Assembly (NCBI GenBank): GCA_003255065.1
Contig: QAOA01000600.1
Location: 39,752-103,751 of the forward strand
Direction of reading: 5' to 3'
DNA: 64,000 nt
DNA from: Cercis canadensis
Lineage: Eukaryota; Streptophyta; Magnoliopsida; Fabales; Fabaceae
Below, in pieces: positions 12,380 through 25,115 of this stretch. The notes under the pieces are model-generated. The model was not told where the DNA came from. It ran no database searches and saw nothing but the letters and a program-made list of their open reading frames with translations. Position 1 is the stretch's first letter; each line of letters starts with the position of its first letter. Made by a program: the position numbers and the translations under genes.

Positions 12380-13370
12380 ATTATTCTTTGACAAACTTGA
12401 CAATTTAGGCTTTTGCTATAACAAAAGTTGCCCTATACGGCTGGTCCTAAATAAAAAATCATTGCCTTCGCCGGAAGGGTGTTCCTCTCCGCAATTTTAG
12501 GTTTATTGTCTGTATTGTGTTGTTCTGGATTGCAACCACAAAGGATGCAAGGAAATTTTTTAAGAGAGATTATGCTTTCTAAGTCATGGTTTCCCATTGT
12601 GCTCATTTTTTATAACCCCCACTCCTACACTTTTTTTCTTATTGTTATTTAATATTCTTCAGTCTACATAATTCATCACCCTTTTTGGCTTACACTGCAT
12701 CATTTCCATGTACCAACCCTGGGCACTCCACAGTCCACCCAGGTCATCGATAAAGTTTTGTTGTTTATTAAGCATATAGCAAGAGCAATTGATTTGTATT
12801 CCAATAAAGGTGAAATGATCATAATTGCATAAGATGTGTTCGGTACAAAGTGCTAATTATGATTGTAAAATGCTGTTAAGTTTGAATTTCTACCCATGAT
12901 GTGCCCAGAAAAAGAGTAATTAAATTAATTCAACATCCTTTATATTTAGCTCAAATTAAACGATCCTCCCATCTCTTTTTAAAAATCTACACAAATCTCT
13001 TTTGATTTTTAAACAAAAACTATAAAATAACCTAATTAGCACTTTAAAAATGAATAATTTCTTAATATATCCTTCATATTTTCATTTTTATAATAAATTA
13101 TATTCAAAATAAAACATAGTAATAAATCCATGATTTCTTAACACTTTAAACTCAAAAAAGTTTATTTATTAGAGGTAAAATTTATTATTACAGCTGCAAG
13201 TTTTAGGATAATTATGTAGTTTCTTGATATGATATGAGAGTTTCTCCAACTAAATGGCTCTATTTCATTAGAAAAGCATGTTAGAGATAAAACTCGTTTT
13301 TTAGTCTACACCTAATACATTTTTTAGTACTTTAACTAGACTCTGTGTTCAAATACCTAATACTTTAAGC

Positions 13371-15733
13371 ATTTGAAATAATTGATTCTTTAACAATTTA
13401 GGCATAATTTTACTATAAGAAAAGTTCCCATACAGCTGGTCCTAATAAAAAAAAGAAATAAAGTTAATGCCATCACCAGAAACATGTTCCTCTCCGTGTT
13501 TTTAATTAGGCTTTTTTATCCTTCTTTTTCTTTTTTTTGGCTTTGGTAATGGCTTATTTATTCTATTGTTTATCATGGTTTGCAAGCACAAAGGGAGCAA
13601 ATAAATTTTTTAAAAGAGAGAAGATACTTTCTAAAGTCATGCTTTCCCATTGTGCCAATTTTTTCTTATTGTTATCTACTTTGCATGACTGCATGATTGT
13701 GCCAAGTTTTTCAAAGTTTTACGTTTAATACTCTGCAATCTGCATACCCCACATCATTTCCACGTAAAAACCTGTGCACTACACCTACGCTATCTGGAAG
13801 GTTTTGTTGTTTATTAAGCATAACAAGAGCATTTGATTTGTATTCCGATAAAACGTGGAATGATCATAGTTGCTTAAGATTTGTTGGATAAAAATAACTA
13901 CTTATGATTGTAAATGGAATTCACTCATGTGATTGAGTGAATGGGAGTTTGTGTAGAAAAGAACCTATGTTCAAGCGAAGGATATTTTAGTTATTTTATA
14001 AGTATGAAAGGATCAAACTAAAAGTTTCCATGTTAAAAAAATTGAATCATTTTTTCCTCTAAAACATCAAGCACCTAAGAATAATAAACTCTTCTTTTAA
14101 TTGTTGTATTCAGTAGATCATGAGTGTATTCTATATTAGAAATCTTTATTAGGACACTCAAAATGCCAAACTTGAAGCATTACTGCAACTAAAGCATTAC
14201 GTGCTTTTCCCTTATTATATAAAATAAAATGATGGATCCGTCATGCATTACCACATGTTATGAGTTGATTGAATGGTCGATTGTAGCATCCATGCCACAA
14301 TCCTTATAATTAGAAGCAATGTTTTAAAAACTAGACTGATAAGCAAACTATTTTAGAGGATGAGCACCGGTTGAACCAGTCCAACCGGTTTGACCAAACG
14401 GTCGGACCGGATGATGTTATAAATATAATTTTTATACAAAAATAATATTTTATAATAAATATATTTTTATGTAAATTTAGTAATAAAATTAAAATTGGCC
14501 TAGTGGCAAATGTATTTTCCTCTCTTTGAAATGTGGGTTCAAAACCTCTATGGACAATATTTACCTATTATACAATCTAAATGAGAATAAGTAAATTATA
14601 AAGCAAATTTATTCACAAAAGATGCATTGGTTTAATGGTACAAACCTCTTATCCCCTAAAGGAATGGGGTTTGAATCCTTTGGGTGACAGCTTTGGAAAA
14701 AAAATAAAAATTTTAATGAACCGTTCAGTTTATGTAAAACCAAACTGGTTCACCGGATTAATTTCTCAAACGGGTTGACCCCCCAACTAAATCAGAATTT
14801 AGACCGGGCACCGGTTGACCGGTCAAATTACTCGGTCCGGTCCGGTTTTTAAACATTGATTAGAAATATCCCATAAAAATAATTGTTATGTGTTGGTTGG
14901 ATGGTCAGTTCTAGCTTGTTCAATGACCAAAGTCAATATTGGTAACCGTGTTTAGCTTCCTTTTTTGTTTTTGTTTTTTAATTTGTGTTCTTTTGAATAT
15001 AATTAAAAGTGGAATTCAGGCAAGGCATTAGTCTTCGAGGAAGGATGTGTTGAGTTCTTTATTCCATAGCCTTTTTCTCTGTTTGTCTTTGTTCCTCTTC
15101 TCTTTCAATTCTGACTTATATTTCTCTTCATCTCAAACAAGTACGCCATTGCCGACACTGCTACAACAGCTAAGCATATGGAACGAGTCTATTCTTATGC
15201 GTTTCCAATAACTGATCCTGTGAAGATTAGAGTTTTATTTTCTAGTTCGTCATCTATTTTTTGAGCATCATTATCCTATTCTATGTTATTTGTGTAAACT
15301 GGTAGTTCCTTTGTTAAATTTCCTTTGAAAATGAAAAGAGGAAACACAATCTTTTTTGGCCAATGAAAAACAAAATTCGATTTTCACAGAATTTGCTTCA
15401 TCTATAGCTCATGAACATTGTGAACCATACTTTTGGCTGATGCTTGTGATCTCTCTAGATGGCACTTTGGTCAGAACAATATGGGCTCAATGGAAGAATA
15501 TTTAGACGGTTCAAAACTTTTGTATTAGTAAAAAAATAAGGTTTTGTTATTTTTATTAGGGAGACAGTATGTTCACATTCATTAGTCACAAGATGATTTT
15601 GTCGTAGGTATATCACCTGTTTCTGGAGATTCATTCTCCATGCTTGTATCAGTATTTATCAAGTTTCAGTTATGCTGATCGATTTTACATCTTTTTCTTT
15701 TAGTAATCAATATGGTTTCGGTGTTGTAGGTAC
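13371..15733 (+). promoter_or_regulatory. TNL2 upstream and leader region
   Basis: Parallels the TNL1 upstream region (4036-6421) but has only one copy of the 161-bp type leader unit (about 15,070-15,220). It is interrupted by the hAT-like element at 14,317-14,858. A probable 5'UTR acceptor (ttgtag|gtacatgac) sits just before 15,732. The matching donor-like site reads 'gaagattag', so leader splicing may differ from the other loci. Confidence 0.5.
14317..14858. mobile_element. hAT-like MITE
   Basis: Ends are caatgttttaaaaac and its near reverse complement gtttttaaacattg. The 8-bp flanks attagaag and attagaaa fit a hAT target duplication with one change. The empty site is visible at TNL1 and TNL4, where 'ataatagaactatcccat' is uninterrupted. 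The interior is rich in ccggtt/aaccgg motifs and contains two tRNA-like segments (about 14,497-14,552 and 14,625-14,685) with A-box-like and B-box-like words such as ggtttgaatcc. No transposase. Confidence 0.75.
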
Positions 15734-15769
15734 ATGACTGGTTCAACTCATGGTGACTCAGTAATGTAA
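15734..15769 (+). promoter_or_regulatory. uORF upstream of TNL2
   Basis: Twelve codons, MTGSTHGDSVM then TAA, ending 33 nt before the TNL2 start codon. It is identical in peptide to the TNL5 uORF. Confidence 0.6.
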
Positions 15770-15802
15770 GGTTCTAATATTAATATTAGATACTAAATCC
15801 AA

Positions 15803-18800
15803 ATGCTGAATCCTGTAAGAGTTTCAATGGCTCTTGGTTCTGAAGGAGCATCTTCCTCAAATTCTTCTTTCAATTCAGCCCCACAATGGAAATATCATGT
15901 TTTCTTGAGTTTTAGAGGTGAAACCCGAACAAATTTTTCAGACTTCTTATATACTACTTTGGTAAGAAAGGGAATCCTCACTTTCAGAGATGAGGAACAA
16001 CTTGAAAGAGGAGAAGTTATTTCTAAACAACTCCATGAAGCCATTGAAGAATCTCTCTCTGCAATTGTTGTTCTATCCCCAAAATATGCTACATCCGCTT
16101 GGTGTTTAAATGAGCTCCAAATAATTGTTGAATCTAGAAAAATGTTGGAAGGATTGGTTTTCCCAGTCTTCTATGATGTAGAACCCTCTGATGTAAGGTA
16201 CCAAAAGGGAAGTTTTGCCGAAGCTTTCAGAAAACATGAAGAAAGATATAAAGAAGACACACAGAAGGTTGAAAGATGGAGACAAGCATTAAGAAAAGTT
16301 GCCGATTTATCTGGGTACCCGTCCAAAGATAGGTAATTAACTTGTCATTGTCTAGGTAACTAAGTAGAATAGCAATGTTAAAAATAAAAGCCCATAAATC
16401 CAGCTGCAATTAATAATCTGGTTATGTGGTAAAAAATATCAACTTAAAAGCTTGGCAGTTAAGCTAGAAAAGTATTGAGCATATATTCTGAATCTGTGTA
16501 GAAGGTGCTAAATATATGATAACCTGTGTTGGCTGTTTCTTCATATATTTGATTATAATTCTTATTTAACACTCATCACAAGATTATCCTTTCTTTCGAC
16601 GTAGGCACCAATCACAACTCATTGAAGAAATTGTAGCAGAACTATGGACGAAACTGCAACGTAAATTGCCATCACACAATGATGGACTAGTTGGAATTCA
16701 TTCAAGGATGGAAAAGATGCTTTCACTTTTAGGCAAGGATGTTTGCTTCATAGGAATATGGGGCATGGGTGGTATAGGAAAGACAACTCTTGCTAGAATT
16801 GTTTATGAGACAATCCGCAATAAATTTGAAATTAGTTGTTTCCTTGCTAATGTTAGAGAGATTTCTGGTGAAAGAGGTCATGGTCTAGTTAAGCTGCAAA
16901 GAGAACTTCTTTCTCATCTGAAAATTAGGGGCTTGGAAATTGAAGATTCATTTGATGGAAAGAAACAAATTAGAAACCTTCTGTTCAACAAAAAGGTTCT
17001 GCTTGTCCTTGATGATATTAGTGCCAATAGCCAATTAGAGAATTTGGGTGGAAACCAAAATTGGTTTGGTCAAGGGAGCAGAGTAATAATAACAACTAGA
17101 GACAAGCAATTGCTAATATCGCACGGTGTGTCTGAAATGTATCCAATGCAAATCTTGAATCGTGGGGAATCCCTTGAACTCTTTTGTCAGAAAGCCTTCA
17201 AAGATGAGCCGGAACAATTTTATCTAGAGTTGTCTGAAAATGTGATTCAATATGCTGGAGGCCTTCCTTTGGCTCTCAAAGTATTGGGTTCCTTTCTTTG
17301 TGGAAGAAGTGTACCTGAATGGAAAAATGCTCTGGACGAGATCAAACAATTTCCACCTGAAGATATTATAAGTATACTCCGAATAAGCTACAAAGCATTG
17401 GATGACAACAGAAAGGATATATTTTTGAATATAGCTTGCTTCTTTAAGGGAATGAGCAAACGTGAGGTGACACATATATTGGATGTATGTGGTCTTTTTC
17501 CTATTATTGGAATAAATGTTCTTCTTGAGAGATCATTGCTAACTGAATATCTTGAGGATGGTAAATGGCGTTTGGGGATGCATGACTTGCTTCAAGAAAT
17601 GGGTAAGCGTATAGTTAACCATGAATCTCTTGATGATGTGGAAAAACGCAGTAGGTTGTGGTTGCAAGAGGATATTGATGATGTGTTGACAAAAAATAAG
17701 GTAAGTACAAGCTTAATTTCATTGAATTAATGTTGTTACATTTTTTACTTGCATGCCTTATGAATTTTAATTTAGTTTATATCTTTACTATTATTCTTTA
17801 TCAATCATACATCCATTTTTTCTATTGTTTTTAGGGAACTGAGCTTATTCGAAGCATTGTTTTGAACCCAAGTAGGTCATATGAAGCACGTTGGGATCCT
17901 GAAGCCTTCTTAAAAATGCAGAACATTAAATTATTGATGTTAGAAAACTTGAATCTTCCACTTGGTCTTAATTGTCTTTCCAAAGAATTAAAATTTCTGA
18001 AATGGAAGCAATTTCCGTTAGAAGAATTGCCACTTGGTGTTCAACTTGACAAACTTGTTGAACTTACAATGCGCGAAAGCAAAATGAAGCAGCTTTGGCA
18101 AGGAGAAAAGGTATGAATTCTATACTTTATCTAGAGATTTACATAGCTTGATTTACATCCTTGTGCATCGTCGTTTAAAACCTCCTGATTATTTTTTTTT
18201 TTTTTTCTGATTTCTTTGCTTGATTAGCAATTTGGAAAGCTGAAGATAATTGATTTGACAAATTCTAAGGATCTAATTCTGTTTCCTAGTGTTTCTGAGG
18301 TTCCATGTCTTGATTCCTTGGTCCTTAAAAGATGTATAAACCTCGTCGAGGTTCATTATTCTGTTGGAGTGCACAAGAAGCTTAGGTTACTGAACTTGAG
18401 AGATTGTATGAATCTTGAAATCCTTCCAAGTAAACTAGAAATGGATACTTTGGAAGTTTTCATTCTTTCAGGTTGTTCAAAAGTTCAAGAGCTTCCAGAG
18501 TTTGGGGACAATATGGAAAATCTATCAAAGCTTAATTTAAAGGGTTGCAAAAGTCTTGTTTGCCTGCCAAGATCCATTGATAATTTGAAGGCTCTTAGAA
18601 TTCTTGATACTTCTGATTGTTCTAAGCTTTCTACGCTGCCAGAGAATTTGGACAAATTTGAGGGTTTGGAGGAGCTTGATGTACGTGGAACTGCCATAAA
18701 AGATGTACCCTCCACCATTGTTCATCTAAAATTTCTTAAGAAATTATCTTTGGGTGGACAAAGAGAAACAGAATCCAACTCATGCAACTTATTAGGTCTT

Positions 18801-20030
18801 CCGTTTCAACTTATTATGATGTTGCCCGCTTTGTCAAGCTTTTCCCTTTTGAAGGAATTAGATCTGAGTTACCGTAATCTTAGTGATGAATCACTTCCTG
18901 TTGATCTTGGCTGTCTACCATTGTTGTGGAACTTAGATCTAAGTGGGAACAATTTTATTAACCTACCGGCAAGCAGCTTTGCTAATCTTTCTAAGCTATA
19001 TAATCTTAAGTTAAATGATTGCCCAATGCTTAAGTCGATTCCTATGCTTCCTCCTGAAGTAGATCGGTTATCAGCAAGAAACTGTCATTCATGGGAACCA
19101 CTCTCAGATCCACAGTACCTTTGTGATTATTTTGCGTCATACCCAGAGGTGCGTTTGTCTACATATCTCTCTCTCTCTCTCTCTCTTTCTCTTTCATTTT
19201 CCAACACACTTACAATATCCTATCCTTAGTTATTTAAGAAGGAACTTTTATTGTTACAGGTGAGATACGATTACTACCATTTTTTGGTTATTCCTGGCAG
19301 TGAGATTCCACCGTGGTTCAATAATCAAAGTTACTTTCATGAGGAGATAGATTCATCATTTCATTGGGAAGTAATATTGGGAAGTGATTTCATTTACGAT
19401 CCCAGTATGCCTTTAGAAAATGAGGTATTGATATCAATAATAGTGGACATCCCTGATTATTGTCTTTCAAGTGAAGGGTGGGGAATTGCTATATGCCTTG
19501 TGTTTGAAAATCCGTTTCCACCTTTTCCTTGGCTTGTTCCTACACTTACTTGGATTTGTAAAACTCCCAAAATTGAAGAGCCCACTCCCTCAGGTTTCCC
19601 AGTTACAAGCTGGATTGAAGAGTTTAGTGACCCTCACTTGTGTATTTTATTGTTGAGAGGTGATGATGCAAATATTCAACGACATCTAAAAGGTGGTCAC
19701 AACCAAATTCAATTATTGTTTTATGCTCCAGCGATTGCTATGTGGAAGGATGCATCTCGTGGTCCACTTTATGATACGATGAACATAAGCAAGTGTGGGT
19801 GCCGTGTGATATCTAAAGAAGATCTACAAGTGTGGGGCAAAGCAACGAGTAAAAGAAATCAAAGTAATAACTTTGACACCCCTTCCAGCAGTCTCAACAA
19901 ATCAAGAGAAAGTGAGATCCCTTCTAGCAGTCACAACAAATCAAGAGCAACTGACATTGGGGATGAAAATCCATCCTGTGACGGAAGTGAGATGACATTT
20001 ATCGATGTATCAAATGCAGAAGCAATATGA
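15803..20030 (+). CDS. TNL2: intact TIR-NB-LRR (C-JID) resistance protein, N-like
   Basis: Intracellular immune receptor of the TNL class. On effector recognition such proteins oligomerise and their TIR domains cleave NAD+. Exons (GT...AG, phases consistent): 15803-16332, 16605-17700, 17835-18110, 18228-19148, 19260-20030, giving about 1197 aa. TIR spans residues 29-175 (FLSFRG, WCLNEL, FYDVEPSDVR). NB-ARC has P-loop GMGGIGKTT at 230-238, kinase-2 near 310-314, GLPLAL at 396-401 and MHD at 502-504, all intact. LRRs run from about 545 to 940. C-JID follows (PGSEIPPWF, ISKCGCRVI), with a Ser-rich tail in which an SSSLNKSR-type unit is repeated. The box-1 loop reads FRGETR, one residue shorter than TNL5's FRGEDTR. 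TNL4 is its closest relative here. A second in-frame Met (MALGSEG) is the start used in TNL3 and is an alternative. Confidence 0.92.
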
Positions 20031-20204
20031 AGAGAACTTGGATAAAACATTCTCTGTAAGTCTTCATCTACCTTGCTTTTATTATCTATACTATTGTTGT
20101 GGCATTGACTTGTATTTGATTTCTTTGTGGGGCACTGCTATTTGTATTGAAATTTTCAATTTACCCTCAAAATTGCAACACTTGTTGGATTTATTACACT
20201 AGGG

Positions 20205-20610
20205 AGGTCTATTTAGGGGCTGACCCGGAATATTTTCCAGGGGGGCTAGACTAAAGGTTATAAGACAAGAAACAACTTTCAAACCAACGAACAGTAAAGG
20301 CATATTATAAGAAATATAGAGCTAACAAACACTTAAAAAGGATATGAAAGTATAAATTAGTGGGCAGCCAATATTATCAAAATAAAACAGTGTATAAAAA
20401 ACGTACCAAATATGTACCTCTACTTTTTTAAGTTCCAAAATAGGCATTGTAGGTGGTTAAGGCTCAACAACATTTTCACTACTAGGCTCAGGCTCTGGAC
20501 CTAGAATTGGTGCTACAGAAATAGAATGATTGTTATCACTTTTTCTCTCTTTTCTCTTTAAAAAAATGAATAAATGGTTGTTTTCTTAAACATCTTTTAA
20601 CCTAAGAAAG
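20205..20610 (-). mobile_element. Degenerate hAT-type (TTF/ZMYM1-like) transposon remnant
   Basis: The reverse strand from about 20,593 reads MFKKTTIYSFF and, after a shift, KREKSD and VAPILGPEPEPSSENVVEP. This resembles the start of plant hAT-derived 'zinc finger MYM-type 1-like' transposases. The other end (near 20,215) has the 'aggggctgacccgg ... ggggggcta' wording common at ends of such elements. It is broken by a stop and is present also at 50,140-50,540. The assignment is tentative. Confidence 0.35.
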
Positions 20611-22175
20611 TATTCATGAACAATATCAAATGAACAACAATTTACACACCTAATCTATTTATATTCAAAAACAGATTATTGACAAAAAAAAAAAATAGAT
20701 CAGTAAAAAACTAGACATCCAACTCCAACCGATCCAACATAATAATGAAAATAAAGATAGTAAATAAATGAATTACATCTTTACTATACTGAGAAGAAAC
20801 TCAGTTACTAATGCTATGCGTGCATGGATGAAATAGAGGGGTAAGGGATGCATGCATGGAATTGGATGAATGGAAAGGGATCCAATTCCATTCCGTCCCC
20901 CTTTAAACCCCCAAATTTCTTTCCTTCCAAATCGGGTTGGAGGCAATAAATTGAAACATTTTTTAATTAAAAAAATTATGAAATTACTAATATACCTCTT
21001 AACTTATTTTCAAAACTTAAAATAAATATACTATAATAGAGATTTGCTTTTATAACTTATGCCTTACTCTTCACTTTCACTTTAACTCCCAAACAAGGGG
21101 AAGGTTGTTCCTCTCTCTTTCTTACTTAAACATCCAAATCCCAGCCATATAAATAGGAGCACACTTTACTTCACTAAGCTAAAGCTCTTCCTGGATAATA
21201 TTTTTATTTAAAGTTTATTTAAATATAGATTAGTTACCTATATATACTTAAAGTTTATTCATAAAATTAAAAAAAAATGACTGACATACATGTTTGTGGA
21301 TATAAATATTTCGGTAATATTGTAATATGTATGTATATATCTATTGGTTGGAATAAAGAAACTAATTGCTATGATTTGAATTTAAGATCCTTCACCAAAC
21401 CTTACTCACCTCAACCATTTGAACTAAAGCTAATGCACATTGTCACATTTTTTATGAAGTTCTTAAATATAAATTGAACATTATAGTAAATTTAGTGATT
21501 TTTTTATTACAAAATTTAAGTGATGTTCACTAGGTGAATTTTGGTTTATTATAGACGCCTACCAACCTATAATTACATTTACCAATTATTAATGTGTTTT
21601 CAACTTGGGATTTTCATAATGTTATATCCAATTGTCAACCATCAAGATGTCCCCATAGGTACCTATGCGGAGTTATTAATGTAGAGGTTTGGACTTTGGT
21701 GCTATACTTGAATGTCCGTTTGCAGTTGAAATTTTAAGTAATATTAACCCTCTAGAGAAAGTATATAGACGCGCAGACCTTTTTCATCAAATAGTTCATA
21801 TATATACACACACATTAATGTTTATTGCCATGAGGTTTTCTTTTTTTAATATGATTTTGGAGAATTAAAACAAAGTTTAAGAAGATATTCTAGTAAAACA
21901 ATTTAATATTATATGTTCTAATTATGATAAATTAATAATACACATAAATTCTACATGTTCAATTTCTAAAATGTATATTTTAGAGAAAAATTATCAAATT
22001 TAAAATTTTGAATCATATAATGGTTGTGAAGCTATATATTGTACTCTTATTGAGTTGTTGAATTAAGAGTATGCCTACTGTGCTTGAAATGTAACGCTTG
22101 CATTGGGCTTCACTGCTATATGCGTCTTTTAAACTCGTGCTTCAAAATTATTACCTTTTCTTCTGTCAATATTAG

Positions 22176-22375
22176 GGCTAAACTATTTTGCATATTTGGA
22201 AGGGTCATGACAGAGAATTGTGGAGGCTTCTTATGGTGAATCAGAAATTTTAAAACGAAAGTATAATAAGGTATTCATGGGCACTCATTCTTTCAAGGCA
22301 AGTTGAAGATGTGCAGTGAGGATAGCCATTCTTGAAATATAACTCTGCATAGTAAATTGAGTACTTTGTATTTCT
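22176..22375 (+). other. Conserved block downstream of TNL2, possible 3'UTR exon
   Basis: Begins after an acceptor-like 'tattag' and contains 'catatttggaaggg', 'gacagagaattgtggaggctt' and 'gcactcattctttcaagg'. The same block follows every other full TNL locus at 1.1-2.2 kb from the stop (34,353; 52,142; 61,968). It has no long ORF. I infer a terminal non-coding exon joined to the donor just after the stop codon. Confidence 0.45.
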
Positions 22376-22650
22376 TTAATCATTTATGTATTTGTTGTTC
22401 TATGTATTACTACCTACATTTATGTGACTCTTGAACATTTACTTGTTATGATACCTAATATTTTGTTTAACCACCATATTATATTTTATCATAGATATAT
22501 TATAGACTCTTTTTAGTCAACAAATATAGCTGGCTTCAAGTAATCAAGTAGTAGTTGCCACATGGGTTCTGACCAGATCGCAAACTAAGTGCACGTTTGG
22601 TACATATAAAATTATAATTTTATTGAAGGCTCTATTTTGTGGTTTCCTAT

Positions 22651-23054
22651 TGACACAGCGAGAAAGCAATCGAAAGAACCTCAACACAAAAACTGTATAA
22701 CCTCAAAAGAAACTAAATAATATTCTGAATATGGCTACAATGAAACATAAAGCTTAAATATTAAAAGGAAACCCTAAAACATTACAAAAGAAATCAGCAA
22801 ACTACAAAACAACCCAAAACATACATTTCTGAGTGATTTTGGGGCCGAAAACAACCTCAATAGGGTAAACCCCAGTTGCCACGACATGGGCCTCTAAATG
22901 AGCTTCAAAACGGTAGGTCATGAGCCTCTTAACTTCACCTGAGCTGAAAGTTATACCTTTTTTACTGAAACAGATAAATTAGGGCTTCTTTTCTTCCGAG
23001 CTTTATTATGCTTTGCCCGGATCTATGAATTCTCCTGCGACTCAGTCCACGTCA
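22651..23054 (+). mobile_element. Solo LTR (0.4-kb TGA...TCA family)
   Basis: The 404-bp insertion begins TGACACAGCGAGAAAGC and ends CCACGTCA. It is flanked by perfect 5-bp repeats CCTAT (22,646-22,650 and 23,055-23,059). The paralogous flank at about 52,595 has the uninterrupted site 'ttcctatgtttggt'. Relatives are at 25,116 and, in the opposite orientation, at 44,711-45,478. Confidence 0.85.
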
Positions 23055-23849
23055 CCTATGTTTGGTAGCAAATACAACATAGAATCATAATTTTATAAAA
23101 CAACTTAAACTACTTTTATTAAATATAACATATCTAACACATACAAAATCATATTTTTTTTTTTAAATCTGGAATTTAAGTTTTTACCAAAAAATAATTT
23201 AAAAGGACACATTGCAAAATAATTTATAATTTATGTGCTCTTTTAAAATTGTACACTGTAAACTTCATAGTACATATATAATATATATGAAAGAAAATTC
23301 AATCTCTTGTATTTCTCAAAACGGGTATTAATGTCTTTTATTATTGATTTGATGATCTATTCCTTGTACCAAACGTGACGTAAATGATGGATGCAACCCT
23401 TCTAATTTACGCTCACAGTTGGAGTTGCTACAAACTGGTATGGTTTAGGAAAAAAAAAATGATATTTTGTTAGGAATGTTTTCCAAATTTATTGTTAAAA
23501 ATGATAAAGGATTAGAATTGTTTTTGGATAAATAAGTGGCTCCTATCATATTATTTTTTCCACTAACTAATTTTGAATCTGACAATTATTGAAAAAATTT
23601 CTGGACCAAATAACAATGTCAACAACCACCTTTATTTAAGCTCTATCTTCATTATTAGAGTAAAAGGTAGTTATGTTTCAAATTCCTAAGTTTATCTACT
23701 GAATATCATTAGTTAGCAAAATTTCTTAATGAGTATCACCATTTAGATAGAAAAGATTAAACTAAAATTTTATAAGGATTCAAATATGGCTGTTGGGGAA
23801 AAAAAAAAAAATGGAAGGAATAACTTATTTAGCTTAAAACTTTGTGTTT

Positions 23850-24110
23850 TCAACAGTGATCATGGACATAGCGTTTGAGTTTCGTACAACTACATCAGTC
23901 TTCCAACAAGACAGAGTTGACTTTTTAATTTCATGTCCTTTATCTGTTTGTGTTCCTTTCTATGTCTGCCCTCGTCTCTTTTCTCTCTTTGTAGCTTACA
24001 TCTGTGCATCTTTCTTCATATTATTGGAATTACTCTCAATTGATGAATTGCATCTTCATCACAAATATGTATGCGATGCTATTGTAACAACTAAGCAAGC
24101 CATCTGTTTT
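23850..24110 (+). other. Orphan, diverged TNL leader copy
   Basis: Contains the landmarks of the TNL leader in order: 'ctgtttgtgttcc', CT-rich sequence, 'gcttacatctgtgcatcttt' and 'gcatcttcatcacaaa', then 'aacaactaagc'. No TIR exon follows. An ORF across it is not supported as a protein. Confidence 0.45.
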
Positions 24111-24297
24111 ATATTCTTATTTGACCCATTTCACCCACAAGGTGCCCTTCAGGGTGGTGCTTATTATTACTTAGATTGAATAGAAGAAGGTACATAATTA
24201 AGGTCAGATGCCCCTATCTTCTCATGTTAAGCAAAGAGCATATGAACTTCTAACAGCATAATTATTAAATTCTTAAATGCAATGCATGAATTAAATA

Positions 24298-24562
24298 AAG
24301 AATTAAATATATTTTTCTTCTCTAAATTATTTCTCAAATGTCATTTTAATCCTTGATTTATATTTTGTATCACTTTAGTTATCAAATAATAACTCTATCC
24401 GTCAAATCAATCCTTTAAGTGATCATTTTTTGTGTTATAAATGACTGATTTGATGGGTAATAAAATTAATCAATGATTAAAGTGATACAAAAAATAAATC
24501 AATAACTAAAGTGATATTTGAAAAATAATTCAAGGACAAAAAATTTATTTTACTCTTAAATA
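24298..24562. mobile_element. Stem-loop MITE
   Basis: Two arms are inverted copies: an 'atattttgtatcactttagtt' type segment near 24,360 pairs with an 'aactaaagtgatacaaaaaa' type segment near 24,480-24,510. The outer arms also pair. There is no coding capacity and the termini are only approximate. Confidence 0.55.
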
Positions 24563-25115
24563 AAACTAACATAAGCTGGTTCCTATTCTTATGTTTACTT
24601 TACTTTTCGTAATTTTCTTGCTTTGATTATAACTTGAGCTAGAAATATAATAATCGCAAAACAATAAATGGATTGGAATCATGATATTCTCACCTTTTAA
24701 CCTGCAAGCATCATAGGCCTTGGTTCGTTCTTTTGTGTTCCAGAATTTGTTTCAAACTTGGACTCAGTTTCAGCTCAATTCTGATTTCTTACAATTCCTT
24801 GCTGCTTGTTTGGTAAATTTTTTTATATCTATATGAAGTTCGTTTGCTCAATTTGTACCCCTAAGAATATATGTCTTTAAGCAATTAAGTAATGTATGAT
24901 AATCTAACAAGTTTTGATAATTTGTAAAACTCCTTTAAGTTTCAATTTCTATCCATGGTGTGCAAAAGAAAGAACAAATTACTCTAACATTCTTTGTATT
25001 TAACTAAAATTACACAAACCTCCCATATTTTTTCTAAAAACCTACAAAAATCTCCCGTGACATTTGAACAAATACTATAAAATAACCTAATTAGGACTTT
25101 TCTCCAACAAAAAAG

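Larger units (their letters stand above)
10990..12710 (+). repeat. Internal tandem duplication in spacer copy B
   Basis: A block containing 'gttgccctatacg', a 'ttcaccggaaaggtgttcctctcc' type segment and 'ggatgcaaggaaattttt' occurs near 11,050-11,290 and again near 12,415-12,640, about 1.36 kb apart. Copy A has it once (about 2365-2560). The copies differ by scattered substitutions. Confidence 0.7.
9752..13370 (+). repeat. Intergenic spacer, copy B of the large duplication
   Basis: No gene. This continues the copy begun at 8326 and parallels 1145-3350. It is longer than copy A because a block of about 1.4 kb is duplicated inside it and because it holds a small MITE and microsatellites. The part around 11,340-11,600 resembles the region just before the TNL start codons, a stray leader-intron copy. 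Confidence 0.7.
20031..23640 (+). repeat. TNL2 3' flank, copy 1 of a segmental duplication
   Basis: No gene is supported. The sequence parallels 49,955-53,300 (TNL4 flank) nearly base for base. A GT splice-donor-like site (tctct|gtaagtc, at 20,056) follows the stop codon closely, and a conserved block with an acceptor-like border starts at 22,176, suggesting a 3'UTR intron. Differences between the copies include the LTR at 22,651-23,054, present only here, and a segment near 52,635-52,735 present only in the other copy. Confidence 0.8.

Noticed and set aside
14625-14685. Possible tRNA gene
   Set aside because: Only box-like words; no closed cloverleaf could be drawn, and the segment lies inside a MITE.
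18485-18725. Antisense frames in the LRR exons
   Set aside because: Repeated LRR codon patterns keep the opposite strand open by chance; the same shadows occur in TNL4 and TNL5.
23844-24179. 111-codon frame
   Set aside because: It runs over a diverged TNL leader; the hydrophobic look comes from CT-rich DNA.
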